From Paraconiothyrium sp. Pb-2020 (Eukaryota > Ascomycota > Dothideomycetes > Pleosporales > Didymosphaeriaceae), in contig JAJUBI010000005.1 in the NCBI GenBank assembly GCA_022419385.1, forward strand, positions 4,092,001 through 4,156,000: 64,000 nucleotides of DNA, written 5' to 3'. The notes beneath the pieces are model-generated. The model saw nothing but the letters and a program-made list of their open reading frames with translations. It was not told the DNA's origin and made no database searches. The translations under genes were made by a program, and so were the position numbers. This document shows, piece after piece, positions 44,241 to 55,365 of this stretch; positions within the stretch are counted from its first letter, which is position 1; each line of letters begins with the position of its first letter.

Positions 44241-44693
44241 TCAACGCTTTCCCGTGCTTCTTTGATCTTTCTCCAGCTTCAAAGTATTTCGGTGCTCCGC
44301 CTCCCGTGCGATACTACTCCTCTCGCAACTCTCAGGATACTCGACGTAGCCATTCCACTTTGTGTCGCTCTGTATCCACCATCTTGCGCATCCAGTGCTC
44401 CAAGGACAGTCCTCGATAGATTTAACCACAGAGGTCTCTTCTTTGGCAACTACAGCTTGATTTTGATTAATCGCTTCGAAGAGAGTCACCGTCTGCCAGG
44501 TTTGGTGCGCCAAAGGGATGGATACGAGTGGAGTGGGCAGGGTGAGCATGTAGGTTACTGTGTCTTGCATGTGAAGTTGCTGAGAGGTCGGATATCCAAC
44601 TGACCGGCTGATTGGGTTGGGCGCGTACCATACCTCTTCGTTATGTCTAAGCGTAATCAGGTTTTGCTGCGGGTGATATTGTCTGAGTTCCAT
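44241..44693 (-). CDS. Possible hypothetical protein, weakly supported
   Basis: An ATG-initiated ORF of 150 residues (MELRQYHPQQNLITLRHNEE) running convergently toward the Zn2Cys6 gene, 138 bases from its stop. The frame continues open upstream to 45065 without an ATG. It contains SQQLHMQDTVTYMLTLPTPL and ARWWIQSDTKWNGYVEY, which look protein-like, but I recognise no family, and no splice structure or promoter supports it clearly. It may be a real short gene, an extension of a longer one, or chance. Confidence 0.32.
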   Translation of the reverse strand: MELRQYHPQQNLITLRHNEEVWYAPNPISRSVGYPTSQQLHMQDTVTYMLTLPTPLVSIPLAHQTWQTVTLFEAINQNQAVVAKEETSVVKSIEDCPWSTGCARWWIQSDTKWNGYVEYPESCERSSIAREAEHRNTLKLEKDQRSTGKR

Positions 44694-45003
44694 AGCGAAT
44701 GGCTTGAGGTAGATTGTACTCCGGCAACCGGTATGGTGGTGGGACGCGTCGGCAAGCTTTAGCGCAGGGCAGATGTTATTTAATGAAGAGAAGTGAAGAG
44801 AAGACTCTGAATGCTTTTGTTCATCCGAGCTTTCTTTAAGACCGGATCGGGAAGGCACGTGTACAGATTGGGCAGGAATGAGGGACGTGAACACGCGAAA
44901 CAAAGGGTAGACGCCGCAAGCGCGCGGAACGTTGAGACAATAGAGGGAAGGAATCGAAGAATGCTGGTGTCGCGCGGCTGTGCGAATCATATAGATTGGA
45001 TAT

Positions 45004-46587
45004 CTAGACACTGATCGTTTTGAACACACTGTTTCACCGTTAGCTGCAGGTTCCTCCCAAAGCACGGACAGGGATACTCACCCAAAGCCGGACCCACCCG
45101 TGGCCATGACCGCACCCGGAATCTGCGGATGCCAGTGCGCTTCCTTAACCTGCTCCATATAATGCACAAATAGCAATTGCGGCGGCACATCCGGGACACC
45201 GCCAGTATCCCTGCTTTCTTCATCGTCAAGCTCGACCGCAAGATCCCACAATGTTAAGGTGTTGTCGCCGGAGCACACCAGTACGATACTGCTGTCCGTT
45301 GGATGCCACTCAACAGCCGTGATCTGCTCCTTGTGGAAATTAAAGTTAGCAATGGGGGAGGGTTTAGCGTTTGAGGAGAGTGAGGTGGATGGCTTCCACT
45401 GGCGGAGGTCCCAGACGGCCCATTCGCCGTCATCGGCGCCCGATGCGAGAAGATGCGCTGTCTGGTTCGACCAAGATAGGACGTTGACATCAGTTTTGGA
45501 GACCTGTACGCTGACGGCCGGTTTCCGTGACTTGGAGCGCGCGTCCCAGATCTTGACAGTGCCGTCATTGCCCGCAGATGCAAAGACAGTCTTCTCGCTG
45601 GGCGACCATTGAAGCTCTTCCACAGTGCCTTGGTGGCCCGTAAAGGGTGTCGTATCAGTGACGAAGCCTCCGCCTTGTGTCCGTGTGGTGGTGAAGATCT
45701 TGCCAGTGATGTCGCCCGTCAGAAGCTTGCCCTCTGGTACGAGCGGTGACCAATCTAGGGCATATCCCTCGTTCGCTTTGTGCGCTCTTATCGTACTAAC
45801 GGGCTTTTTTTGTGCGGGTGTAATGGTGGAGCCAGGTGTATCAAAGGCCGTGAGGTGGGGTGTGATGTCGTGAATCAGGACCTGGCCCGACTCGGTCATG
45901 GCTGCCGTGAGAGTAGTCGCTGGTTTCGCTGACGTGCTCTGCGGTGCTTGATGTACGCGTATCCGGTTCGTGCAGCTCGTCATTGGTATTGACTTGGTCT
46001 CGAGGATGGGATCCGAGCCTTCGTCGTCTGAGTCTTCCTCGTCTTCGTCGTCACCCTCCTTCTCCATTCTCGACAGACTGCTCATCTTCATGACCATGAT
46101 CTGATTCTCCTTGTCCCGTCCTTGTGCTGCCTGCGTCCCTGCTACTGAGTATACGGTCGCTGGGTATGTCTTTCGCTCGGAGCCGAGGTTGTCTGGCACA
46201 ATGTCGCAGGACAGACACGGCCAGGGTGCTTCTAATGTGTGTAGCATCTCGTATGTGGAAAGATCGGGCGCGAGGGTCTCTCCAGCAGAGAGCTTGTGTC
46301 GACCAGGTATGAAGGTGCCTTGGTCGAGCTCCATGGCGTCTGTCTTGAATTAGTCGCGAGTCACTGTACGAATGATACCGATACGCACGTTCTTTCTCTT
46401 CTGCTTCTCTCTCGTCGTCTGGTCTGCCGTCTACACCAGCCTCAAATATTTCGTCCTCGCTCTCAAATTCATCCTCAAATTCGTCCTCGAACTCCCCCGC
46501 TTCGTCCTGGTCGATTTCCATGGGTCGGTCGCCATTCTTGACAGCTTCCAGCTCGTTCTCGTCCGACTCTGCGGGTCGCTTGGCCAT
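45004..46587 (-). CDS. RRB1: Glutamate-rich WD-repeat ribosome-assembly chaperone (RRB1/GRWD1)
   Basis: Three minus-strand exons, 46587-46389, 46339-45082 and 45028-45004 (25 coding bases), giving 493 residues. The last intron joins TGGSGFG to VFKTISV, the conserved family ending. The N-terminus is Glu/Asp-rich (EFEDEFEDEFESEDEIFEAG). The CAF1C-type N-terminal motif DQGTFIPGRHKLSAGETLAPDLSTYEMLHTLEAPWPCLSCDIV precedes WD repeats such as HQGTVEELQWSPSEKTVFASAGNDGTVKIWD, NVLSWSNQTAHLLASGADDGEWAVWDLR and ITAVEWHPTDSSIVLVCSGDNTLTLWDL. In yeast Rrb1 is the dedicated chaperone of ribosomal protein Rpl3 in the nucleolus. It is divergent from SPG1 across a 449-base shared region. Confidence 0.95.
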
Positions 46588-47036
46588 GGTGGGCAGTATT
46601 ATGTGATGATGTTGTGTGTTAAATCGAATTGCAACTTTTCTTGCCAAAAGTTTCGCGCTGCGGCGGGGAATTTTTGGCTGCTGGCCCGTGCCAGACCAAC
46701 AGCGCAGGCCATCCCCCCACCGCCGGCCTCGATTCGCCAGCCACACCCTGGTCAACAGAGACGCAGCAACAAGCAACAGGGCCCGAAGCGTCAACAGACG
46801 ACGTCCGGGCGATACATTGTTTCGCGATCGCGCTGTTGGCACCCACAGTCCCTGCACCGGAATAGCATGCACCGTGGGCTCGTCTACACGTTTCAACGCG
46901 TCGGCAGCTGATCCACCACCCACGTCAGGCGGGGCCGTCACAGCGCCTGGTCTTGTCGCCGCATCACACACATCCTCCTATTCGCCCAGCTGAGACACTC
47001 CCGGGGCTCGAGTCAAGACACATAAGAGTCTCAGGC
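46588..47036. promoter_or_regulatory. Bidirectional promoter between RRB1 and SPG1
   Basis: 449 bases between the two ATGs, GC-rich in the middle and without a convincing TATA box. Both transcripts must start here, so the two genes share regulatory space. Inferred from gene arrangement. Confidence 0.55.
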
Positions 47037-48212
47037 ATGGAGATGCAGCAAGAGCCCGCGCCTGAAGAGGCCCAAGAGGCGCAGAAACACATGGACCAGC
47101 CCATGGACGTCGACGACAGCAACAACACCACCATCACCGCCGCGACCGTCGCGCCGCTGCCGGACTTCCAGCAGAGCAACAATGGCTACAACAACGGCTA
47201 TTCGAGCGATACCCACCACCGGCCGCAGACGTCGTACTCAGACACGGCGTACCAATATAGCGGTGGGCCTGGCGGGGAAGGCTACCACTCGCGCTTCAAC
47301 ACACCGTCAGACGCAGACACACCGCCAAGGCACGGCTACTACAACAGCGGCAAGGAGACACAGATGGGACAGCCCAATTCACGACCGACCTCGCAATTGG
47401 GAAGGTACTCGAACTCAGAAGGCAACGCAAGGTCGTACAGTCAAGAGCAGGTCCAGCGGACCTCGCAACAGGACGCAACTAAGAATCCCAGTGTGGTGAT
47501 CAAGGTCGGCATGGTGGGCGACGCACAGATTGGCAAGACCAGTTTGATGGTCAAATATGTGGAAGGCAGCTGGGACGAGGACTACATCCAGACTCTAGGT
47601 CCGTAGCCCCGTGGTGTTCTGATGAAGGCGTTCACTGACCGAAGCAGGCGTCAACTTCATGGAGAAGACCATATCGATCAGAAACACAGAGATCACGTTT
47701 TCGATTTGGGATCTCGGAGGCCAGCGTGAGTTCGTGAACATGTTGCCGCTCGTCTGTAACGACGCTGTCGCGATACTTTTCATGTTTGACCTCACGCGCA
47801 AGAGCACATTGAACTCGATCAAGGAATGGTATCGTCAGGGACGAGGATTTAATAAAACCGCCATACCATTCTTAGTCGGCACCAAGTACGATCATTTCGT
47901 CAACTTCCCTCGGGAGGAGCAGGAGGAGATCTCCAACCAGGTGGGCAATCCATGCACTCGACTAAGGCGTGAAATTAATACTCTCAGGCAAAACGCTTCG
48001 CCAAAGCAATGAAGGCTAGTCTCATCTTCAGCAGCACCAGCCACAGCATAAACGTGCAGAAGGTACAGTCTCCCATATTGCGTCGTGCATTGGCCGCCCT
48101 GACGCTGTCTCAGATCTTTAAGATTGTTCTCTCCAAAGCATTCGACCTCAAGTGCACCATTCCCGAGATAGAAAACATCGGAGAGCCGCTCCTCCTCTAC
48201 CAAGGTGTCTGA
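47037..48212 (+). CDS. SPG1: Septum-promoting GTPase (SPG1/TEM1 family)
   Basis: Four exons: 47037-47598, 47648-47940, 47988-48062 and 48114-48212, giving 342 residues. The GTPase core starts near residue 155: P-loop GDAQIGKTSLM, switch region SWDEDYIQTLGVNFMEKTI, WDLGGQREF (G3), VGTKYDHF (G4, with a TKYD rather than NKxD motif typical of the family), and SSTSHSINVQKIFKIVL (G5). This matches fission yeast Spg1 and budding yeast Tem1, which trigger the septation-initiation/mitotic-exit cascade at the spindle pole body. The first 150 residues are an Asn/Gln/Ser-rich disordered extension absent from the yeast proteins (about 200-245 residues). All three introns fall in the conserved core and splice in phase. 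Confidence 0.95.
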
Positions 48213-48928
48213 TCACTTCGTCATTCTGACCTACGTGCGACGAATAGACCAAAACAAGGGATGACCCATCGTCCCACGTGCGATGTTACCAACGACGAAT
48301 GGCTTTTCACGACTTTAGTTTGAGAAGGGAAGACAGGCTGGACTTGCATGGCTCGGCGATCGGAGCAATCTTGTTATTGGTATTGCGTGCAATTGCACAA
48401 GCGGCGTTTTCAACCGGAGCGGCAAAACGCGTGTTTTCTGTAGAGGCACTGGAATGCGTCTATGTTCTTTCCGTAATCACGAGGAGTGTACGAAGCGCCC
48501 ATGATTGATCTTGTAAACAAGTATAGTGTAGTGTCTTGTCAAGCAAAGAGATTCGCAGAGCAACAGCATATCCTTCGCCCGCTTCGGTTGTTCTGGTCTT
48601 TCAAACGTGCTCTATCGATGCCTACACGCACGATGAACCTTTGAAGTAAACTTTACGCGTTGGTACCTAGGTAGGGCTCCCATCACGTGGGAGCGCGAAG
48701 CCGCCAGGGAATGACGCAGGTGCAAACATTGGCAGTTTTAGCCGAGCTAGCTCTTCGATGGTCGAAAAGTTCCAATCCCACCACCAACCCAATTGACTTG
48801 CAACGCCCGCCCCTATAACTTTCTACCACATTGAACTACGCCTCTGTTGCGTCCATAGATTACCGAATCCCTACCGCCACCCAAATCGTCCTCAACGGAA
48901 CCTTAAACGCACACCAAACCCCACCCCA
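48213..48928. other. Intergenic region with CSL4 promoter
   Basis: The last 270 bases contain a CCTAGGTAG palindrome and an E-box (listed separately) and a pyrimidine/A-rich leader. The remainder has no supported gene. Confidence 0.5.
48664..48689. promoter_or_regulatory. CCTAGGTAG palindrome plus CACGTG E-box (CSL4 promoter)
   Basis: TACCTAGGTAG at 48664-48674 and CACGTG at 48684-48689, 240 bases before the CSL4 ATG. The pair has the same order and close spacing as upstream of the NOPCHAP1-like gene (3591-3620). Function inferred. Confidence 0.5.
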
Positions 48929-49552
48929 ATGGCCCTCCCAACGCTCGCCCTCCCAGGCACCCTCCTCGGCCCAGCGTCCAAATATGCACCCGGACCAGGA
49001 ACACACATCCACGACTCCTCCATCTATGCCTCAGTAGCCGGCACCGTCGCCTCCAGTCCCCCTTCGAACCCCACTACCACAAAGCTCCCCCTCCTCTCAA
49101 TATCCCGACCCGGCGAAGCAGCAGCCTCAGACAACACAAATATCCTCCCAGAAGTAGACTCGCAAGTCCTCGCACGCATAACCCGTCTCGGCGCGCGCTT
49201 CGCCTCCGCAGAAATCCTCGTCATTGCGCCGTCATCCGCGACGTCCATAACTGCCGACGCGACGGTCTGCAGCACACCGTTCGGTGCGCAGATCCGTCGG
49301 GAGGATATCAGGGCTACGGAGAAAGATAAAGTTACTGTGCAGGACAGCTTTCGGGTTGGGGATCTGATTCGTGCGGTGGTGATTAGTTTGGGCGATCAGG
49401 GAGGGTATTATTTGAGCACTGCGAAGAATGAATTAGGTGTTGTTGTAGCGAGGGGGGAGGGAGGAGAGGTGTTGGTGCCGGTTAGTTGGAGGGAGGTCAA
49501 GGATTTGAGGACGGGAAGGGGGGAGGCAAGGAAGGTGGCGAAGCCCTTTTGA
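48929..49552 (+). CDS. CSL4: Exosome complex component CSL4
   Basis: A single-exon ORF of 207 residues. The N-terminal ALPGTLLGPASKYAPGPGTHIHDSSIYASVAGTV segment is the CSL4 N-terminal domain; the S1-type RNA-binding domain follows (VLARITRLGARFASAEILVI, then FRVGDLIRAVVISLGDQGGYYLSTAKNELGVVVARG). Csl4 is one of the three cap subunits of the nine-membered RNA exosome core, which degrades and trims RNA in nucleus and cytoplasm. The zinc-ribbon-like C-terminus of some family members is replaced here by VLVPVSWREVKDLRTGRGEARKVAKPF, as in fungal homologues. Length agrees with other ascomycete CSL4 proteins. Confidence 0.93.
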   Translation: MALPTLALPGTLLGPASKYAPGPGTHIHDSSIYASVAGTVASSPPSNPTTTKLPLLSISRPGEAAASDNTNILPEVDSQVLARITRLGARFASAEILVIAPSSATSITADATVCSTPFGAQIRREDIRATEKDKVTVQDSFRVGDLIRAVVISLGDQGGYYLSTAKNELGVVVARGEGGEVLVPVSWREVKDLRTGRGEARKVAKPF

Positions 49553-49797
49553 AGAGGGACGTGTGAAGAGAAGTAACAAGGTCGGGCACACAGATCCCCG
49601 GCGTGCGGAATACGTGGGTGCACGAGGGGAAGCCCACTAATATGATACCCATTCCATGAACAATATAATCTGCATACCAAAAGATTGTTACCGTGCAGCT
49701 TCAAGTCGTGCTTTCTAAGCACCAGACCTACCGACTCCACCAAGTCGCCAAAGGGTGCACCATCCACACCACTCGTCCTCACATCGTCACAGCACCA

Positions 49798-52379
49798 TCA
49801 CCCTACAAGGCCTTTCCTTCTCATCTCCTCCACAACCTTCTCAACAAGCTCCTCAGGTGTTGGTGGCATCTGTACCGGCGAACCATCCGCTTTGACATCC
49901 TTCTCTCTAGAGGCATCAACGTTGGGAGGCGTTGTCGGATAAGGGGGCGAAGCGTTGCCCGGCGTAGAGTGGAAAGGATATTCTGCAACTTTAGCTGCTG
50001 GTGGAGTAGGAGGCTGGCTCGCGGCGGGCGATGACTGGGATTCCGGAGACGGCGTGTCCTCGGACACAGGGTGTTCGAGTGTTCGTTCAGTAGATACGGT
50101 CGCGGGACGGTAGTTTGAGGAATGCTCTGGTGCGGGTGTGATAATTTTGTCTGCGGAAGATGCGGGGGCTATCTTCGAGGCATCCAATACATCTGCATCT
50201 GGCACTGGGTCGGCGACGTTGTCTACTTCAGAAGCAGGAGCATCTTTCGAGACGTTCTCCCTATCACTACCGGGAGTCATCTGCAGAGTTGGTGCCGGAG
50301 ACGGGGACGCAGCACGAACGGAGCCCACAGTTGGAGAACTAGACCGTTTGTCAGACTCTATATTGCCTGAGGGCGGGGTGCAACTCACTGATGACCGGCC
50401 GCTACGTCCACCTTAACTGAAATAGCAGGCTGAGGCTCCGGCTCCAACCCAGGTTCTGTCTGCATCACTTGATCCTTGCTTTCTGGAATATATGGTTTTC
50501 TACCTTTATTGCCAAATATCGCCATGCCTAGCAGCCCACCCATTCTCTTTTTCGGCTTCATCTTATTCCACGCATCCACCGTGATGGTTTCTCCAGGCCT
50601 TCGACCTGTCGCGCCCGCCAGGTAGAATAGAGATGCTGGGATGCGTTTCGACTCACGATTTGGGTTTCCGCCACCTCGGAGACAAGGCATTTCGGTGGTG
50701 AGGTACATGCAGGTGGCGAGGTCGTAGCCTTCGGGAAGGGAATATCGTTCGCGGTGTCGAGCTTCTTCCGGGCGAGTCTCGCAATTCTGGTTCCATCCGT
50801 AACAATGCTGGTCGAACTGAGTCGCCCTTCTCAGAGGAAACAAAAAGTAATCTTCACCGCCACCTCTCATCCTCGGCTCCTTTGTTGCGCCATTCACGAC
50901 TCCGTCCCTATCAAGCGGCGTCGTCCCATGACTCCAAGCCTCTTCCTCGCTCTCCCCCGTCATGAAACTGCTCGGGCCATGTTGCTCATGCAACGGACTC
51001 GGCACCCCAGGGCTATAATTCTCTTGCCATGCCCTGTACACGGCACTATGTCTTAAAACGCTTTCCCAGTTCTCTGGCGCGCTCGCACTCCTTTCCCACT
51101 CGCTCACCGGCCTCAGCACCGTCCCCTCAGGCAGCGCCGGCACAAAAGGCGGCTGGTCTAGCCTGGAGACGAGCACTGGTGCAACGGGTTCTAGCGGAAT
51201 GGCCTCCCGTCGAAAAGGTGACAGCACGAGTGTGGGGGAGGCGATTTGGTGCGGCGAAGGGGGGATATACTCGCCTGGTATGTTAGAATTTGAGTACAGC
51301 GCAGTGGAGGACGAATCTCTACGGCCGGGGTAGAAGGTGTATCCTATGACGTCTACAGGACTGCTGCCGCGGGCTTGGTGCGAAAGGACAGGAGAGCCGC
51401 GGCCTGAGCGGATGGCGGCCTGATGGGTGGCGACTTCATGGCGGTGTATGAAGGAGATGTCGGGCGAGAGTTGGTGGAGATGGGGAGGGGGGGAGTGCGG
51501 GCGGGCTTCATGGTTTGAGGTGGAGAGGACGACTTCTTTCAGGCGGGCTAAGGTTGCTTCGCTGGATGATGGTCTGTGTCCCATGCGTTCCGGAGGTCGC
51601 TGGGGGAGGCGACAGGTGGTTGAGGTTTGCACCGTCTTTTGCCGTTGTGACTTGGGTACTGGAGAAGTGCGCGGTCTACTGTCACGGAGTTCTGACGGAA
51701 CTTCCTTGATAGGTCGATTAGGGACTTCGTCCACGTTAATGTTACGCGCAGAGCTTCTCCGATGACGCATGCTTGAACGCTCCCTGGAAAACCGGCTGGG
51801 ACTGAGATTGATGTGCGCACGATCAGTGCCTTGAAGGCAGTCATCGCACGGTGTGGGAGTTTGTCGTCTAGTTGACCTGGGCCATCCTGAACCCAAGCCG
51901 CAAAATGAAATATGAGCCTCAATGTTGTCAAAGGACTGCAATACTGCTGGGTCATAAGGACACTTTTGCGTGACCTCAGCAGCCGATGGTCCAGTCAATC
52001 TGTGTGTGCCATCGATAGGAACCTCCCAACGAATTGGGTGGAAGGTGACTGAGGTTGGATTTGGTGGTGCCGTATGAGGTCGATGGTTTTTTATCGGTAC
52101 AGGTAACCTGTGGCCAAGTTGCGCAATGCGTGTGGATAGGGGCGCATTGGTCGTTGATGCTCGGCTCAGGGGTGACGAAGATTGCACCAAGGACTGCCCC
52201 GTCGTGAGCGTCGTCCTCGTGGTATTCCTGCTTTGAGCATTTTGCCAAAGTGCTCCCCAAAATATAGGTGATGACACTCTCTGCCGGATTCGTTGCATCA
52301 ATGAGATGCGCCTAGGAGTGGGTTGTTGGACGTCTGGTGAAGGGGTCCGTTGAGAACCTTTGTTGTCTTGGAAGGTCAT
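49798..52379 (-). CDS. Large disordered hypothetical protein
   Basis: Two minus-strand exons, 52379-50389 and 50338-49798, joined by a 50-base GTGAGT...CTGAC...TAG intron in phase 2, giving about 843 residues. An alternative short splice (GTCATC...CAG, 29 bases) would also stay in frame but is implausibly short. The protein is Ser/Pro/Arg-rich and mostly disordered. It has an NIEAHISFCGLGSGWPRSTRRQTPTPCDDC cysteine pair near residue 160 and two conserved-looking blocks: GEDYFLFPLRRATQFDQHCYGWNQNCETRPEEARHRERYSLPEGYDLATCMYLTTEMPCLRGGGN, and KRMGGLLGMAIFGNKG. The C-terminus is a Pro/Ser tail ending in PPTPEELVEKVVEEMRRKGLVG. No known domain or signal peptide. I do not recognise the family. Confidence 0.72.
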
Positions 52380-53056
52380 GCCTCATGCGACCGCGCAATA
52401 TATAATGGACTACGTGATTCCAAGGATAACGATGATGAGCGAGGAAGCAGAGGACTAGAGCACCGAAAGCGAGACGCTGATGGATGGGGGAAAGCCTGTA
52501 CAACAAGCGTATCGTCAATGTCCGAGAGGCCCATAGTATACGGTCCCCGTTAGTGATGGTTGTTAGACATCTTAACTCTGCAATACGACATGTGAAGTGT
52601 GATATTAACGTGACGTGGTAGATTTGCGAACGATGAACAGCGAACGAAGTAGTGCTAGCTAGGTGCAAGAAACACAACGATCTTGATGTGCAAACGGAGA
52701 GACAATCCACGGAGATGCCAGCAATCGGAGCATTGCAAGTGTGTGGTGGGCAGTGCGCCGTGGTCCAGAAGCACGCAGCGGGTGATAGAGGCTCTGGACA
52801 TGGCGTGTAAGACGTTTGTTGAAAGCGCGAGATGAGTTCATCGTTGAACACGGTGGACTTTGAACAGGGTAGACATTTAACATGGTGTATGGTGATGCTG
52901 GCAGTGCTTATGCTGGAAAGTTGCGGGTCAACATATGTGAACTGCGTCCTGCAGTGACTTGTAACGGGATGTGGCCTCATGAGAAGCTCCGTCTACTGCG
53001 CTCTCCTGCGAAGACATATCCGGATCGATACACGTCTGAGTGCCCAAGCTTGACCG
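52380..53056. other. Intergenic region without a supported gene
   Basis: Promoter of the disordered-protein gene. A minus-strand ORF (52980-52312) overlaps its start in another frame and begins at a non-ATG codon; it is not called. Confidence 0.45.
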
Positions 53057-53638
53057 CTACATGTCGAGCCACAGCCCATACTCCTCTTCTGCATGCCTCA
53101 TCCCAACGTATGATTTAGGCATATAAGCCCACTCGTCATCTCGTTCGCCACGGCAGTCGTCAGCGTATCGTGAGCGCTTTGGTCTTTGTAATGGTGTCCA
53201 CACTAATGCTCGAGAGCCGCATGATACTTCAGAGCCGCAGTGATCGGTGAAGCCGCTGCAAAGCCGTCCTAAAACAGCGGGCTTCCCATAGATTGCAATC
53301 TTCGCGCCTTCGGAATACCAGCCCTGTTCGACCCCGCACTCGAGACAGAACCTGGATCGCGCATCCGATGCGCTACGAGCGCGTGCGCCTTTCCTCATGT
53401 CGTCAGCGAATTGATGCAGGCCGCGGAAACGTATGCAGCCTCTACAGGTGTAGAGCTGTTTCGATATGGCCCACTCGCTTGCTTCGGCTCTGAGAAAATC
53501 AGAGTGGGTTGGAGCTGGCAACGTGAATCGAAGATATCGATTCGTCATGGCGAGTCTAGCTTTGTCTTGTATATCCAGGTAGTCCGTGACGTTGCGAAGC
53601 ATCTCCACGGGTAGTCGCAAGAGCGGTATGGAAGACAT
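53057..53638 (-). CDS. Small F-box protein
   Basis: A single-exon ORF of 193 residues. The start, MSSIPLLRLPVEMLRNVTDYLDIQDKARLAMTNRYLRFTLP, is a compact fungal F-box, the Skp1-binding module. The rest contains two Cys pairs (YTCRGCIRF and RFCLECGVEQGWYSEG) that resemble a zinc-binding motif described in fungal F-box proteins, and then a short basic segment. It is likely an SCF ubiquitin-ligase adaptor with an unknown target. No introns are apparent, and the length is typical of this small Pezizomycotina F-box group. Confidence 0.75.
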   Translation of the reverse strand: MSSIPLLRLPVEMLRNVTDYLDIQDKARLAMTNRYLRFTLPAPTHSDFLRAEASEWAISKQLYTCRGCIRFRGLHQFADDMRKGARARSASDARSRFCLECGVEQGWYSEGAKIAIYGKPAVLGRLCSGFTDHCGSEVSCGSRALVWTPLQRPKRSRYADDCRGERDDEWAYMPKSYVGMRHAEEEYGLWLDM

Positions 53639-54225
53639 TGTTGAACGGGCAAAGCCTGCGGTATATGGATCTGAATTGAGCTCAGGGAAGCCTGGATCTT
53701 ATCCCAAGTCTTTGCGTAGGTGGCCTGTCAGGAGATCAGGCAAGTGATATGGTGCGCGAAAGCACGGCAAGCGCGGATTGAACGCCTCTACTAGGACCGA
53801 AGCGTTCTGCAGGTCATAATCTTGGGTCTGACTTCAAAATAATATCGAGCAGCATAATCGAGATTATCTCTGGATGTACTCGGAAGGAGCGCTGATGTAT
53901 AGCGGTAAAGTGATCTTGGACTGGTGGGTTTACTCTGCGAGATTTGCGCGACACTGTGACACAGCACCTTCTCGCAACCAGTCGTTGTGCTGAAACTTTA
54001 GCTTGATCAGCAGAGAAAAGGATAGTTGGCCCTTGTGCTTCTCAACACAAGTTTGCTTTCCCAGTTCCCCTGCGTATGTAGGACTCGATCGGACGCTATT
54101 ATTAGGGCTGCGGAAGAGGTTTAAGGACAGCTTGCATCTTAGAACCACCTGTCCTTACTGATATTTTCGAACGGTCTCCGTTAGGTCCTTGATGTAATCG
54201 AGTTGACGATGCTCAGACATCAAAG
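53639..54225. other. Intergenic region without a supported gene
   Basis: 3' flank of the PIG-L gene on the right and promoter of the F-box gene on the left. No gene is supported. Confidence 0.5.
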
Positions 54226-55166
54226 CTATAACGTCTTCTCCTTCTTCAGATCGTTTAGCACCATGTAGCGGGAGACTGTGATCCAACCCCAACGGAACCA
54301 TCTCATTTGGCTCTCATGCGCGGTAGTCATAGCTTTCTGTGCGGTCCTGTACCCGACCGGTGAACTAGCGAACACTAGAGGGGTCGGAAAGCCACCAAGC
54401 TCCTTTTTTCGGATCACAGCGCCAACCATTGTGGCAGGAGCATCCAATATGGCAAGATATTTTCGCAAAATAGATGTCGTGTTCAAAGTATAAAGCTTGA
54501 TCGGGCAATCCCAGCCACTGTGACGGTGCATGAGTGCTTTCAAGAACGCGTGCGCGCCATTGTACAGCGATATGTGGTTCGGATGAGAGGAGATACCATG
54601 AGCATCAAAGGTGATGATGGCGTCAATGTTGGCCTGTGGAGCTTGCTTTGAAGAGATAGAGGCCATCTTAGGGGCAAATGTTGTGGTTAAGAGATTCGAG
54701 ATCAAGCGTGGATGCCATGTCACTGTCATGGAATCTGGGAAGTTGCTGCACATCATTAGTAAGAGAGCGGACGGCGCGGCGAGGGGAGACAGACGTGTCT
54801 TCTATGACAAGTATATCGTCTGCTGAGCGCAATCCGAGCTGCAATCCGCTTTTGACAAGCTCTTTCTTTCTGACCTCGCCCAGCCCGTCGGCATCACCTG
54901 TAGGCGACTTGTCAGTTGCTGGCCACGGTATAGCGTTGCTGACTCGTACCACTGCTGAGACACAATATTTTCACGTGGTTACCAAGCTCCGGACGTGTCA
55001 ATGCCATCAGCGTAGGTGCAAAGAACATGGCTTCATCATCCGGATGGGCTATGAGAAGTAGGATCCGTTTGCCTTGTAACGTTGGAAACGACCGGGCTAG
55101 CTGTGAGGTGTAGAGCCACATGCCAAATATGAAGATGGGTACGACGGCCCAGGTAATCCAGTTCAT
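54226..55166 (-). CDS. GPI12: GlcNAc-PI de-N-acetylase (PIG-L/GPI12 family)
   Basis: Three minus-strand exons, 55166-54950, 54897-54795 and 54745-54226, giving 279 residues. Introns use GTACGA...CAG and GTCTGT...TTACTAAT...CAG borders. Residues 1-20 (MNWITWAVVPIFIFGMWLYT) are an ER signal anchor. The catalytic AHPDDE motif is at residues 40-45 with metal ligands His and Asp, followed by NHVKILCLSSGDADGLGEVRKKEL and the second metal site HGISSHPNHISLY. The enzyme removes acetate from N-acetylglucosaminyl-phosphatidylinositol on the cytoplasmic face of the ER, the second step of GPI-anchor synthesis. The product supports anchoring of proteins such as the one at 18946. It is divergent from the membrane protein at 55366, with only 199 bases between ATGs. 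Confidence 0.94.
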
Positions 55167-55365
55167 CTTGGTAGCAAGCCCTTTTGAGTCAATTCAAGCG
55201 GGAATAGCAGCTTGAGATGTGTGAGGGATCTTGGTGGTGGGAAAGGAGCGATGATGCACTTTGGGAGCTTGGACCCTGACCCGAACTTTTGGCCGCAGAG
55301 CCGCACCTTCCAGTGGTTCCTTTCCATCTCTCCCCGCACAGCTCTCACGCGACACAGCCAGCGCC

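Noticed and set aside
50360..50388. A 29-base intron (GTCATC...CAG) in the large disordered-protein gene
   Set aside because: It is shorter than spliceosomal introns usually allow; a 50-base GTGAGT...TAG intron fits the frame with better signals.
52312..52980. 222-codon minus-strand ORF overlapping the start of the large disordered-protein gene
   Set aside because: It begins at a non-ATG codon in the promoter and overlaps a stronger ORF in another frame.
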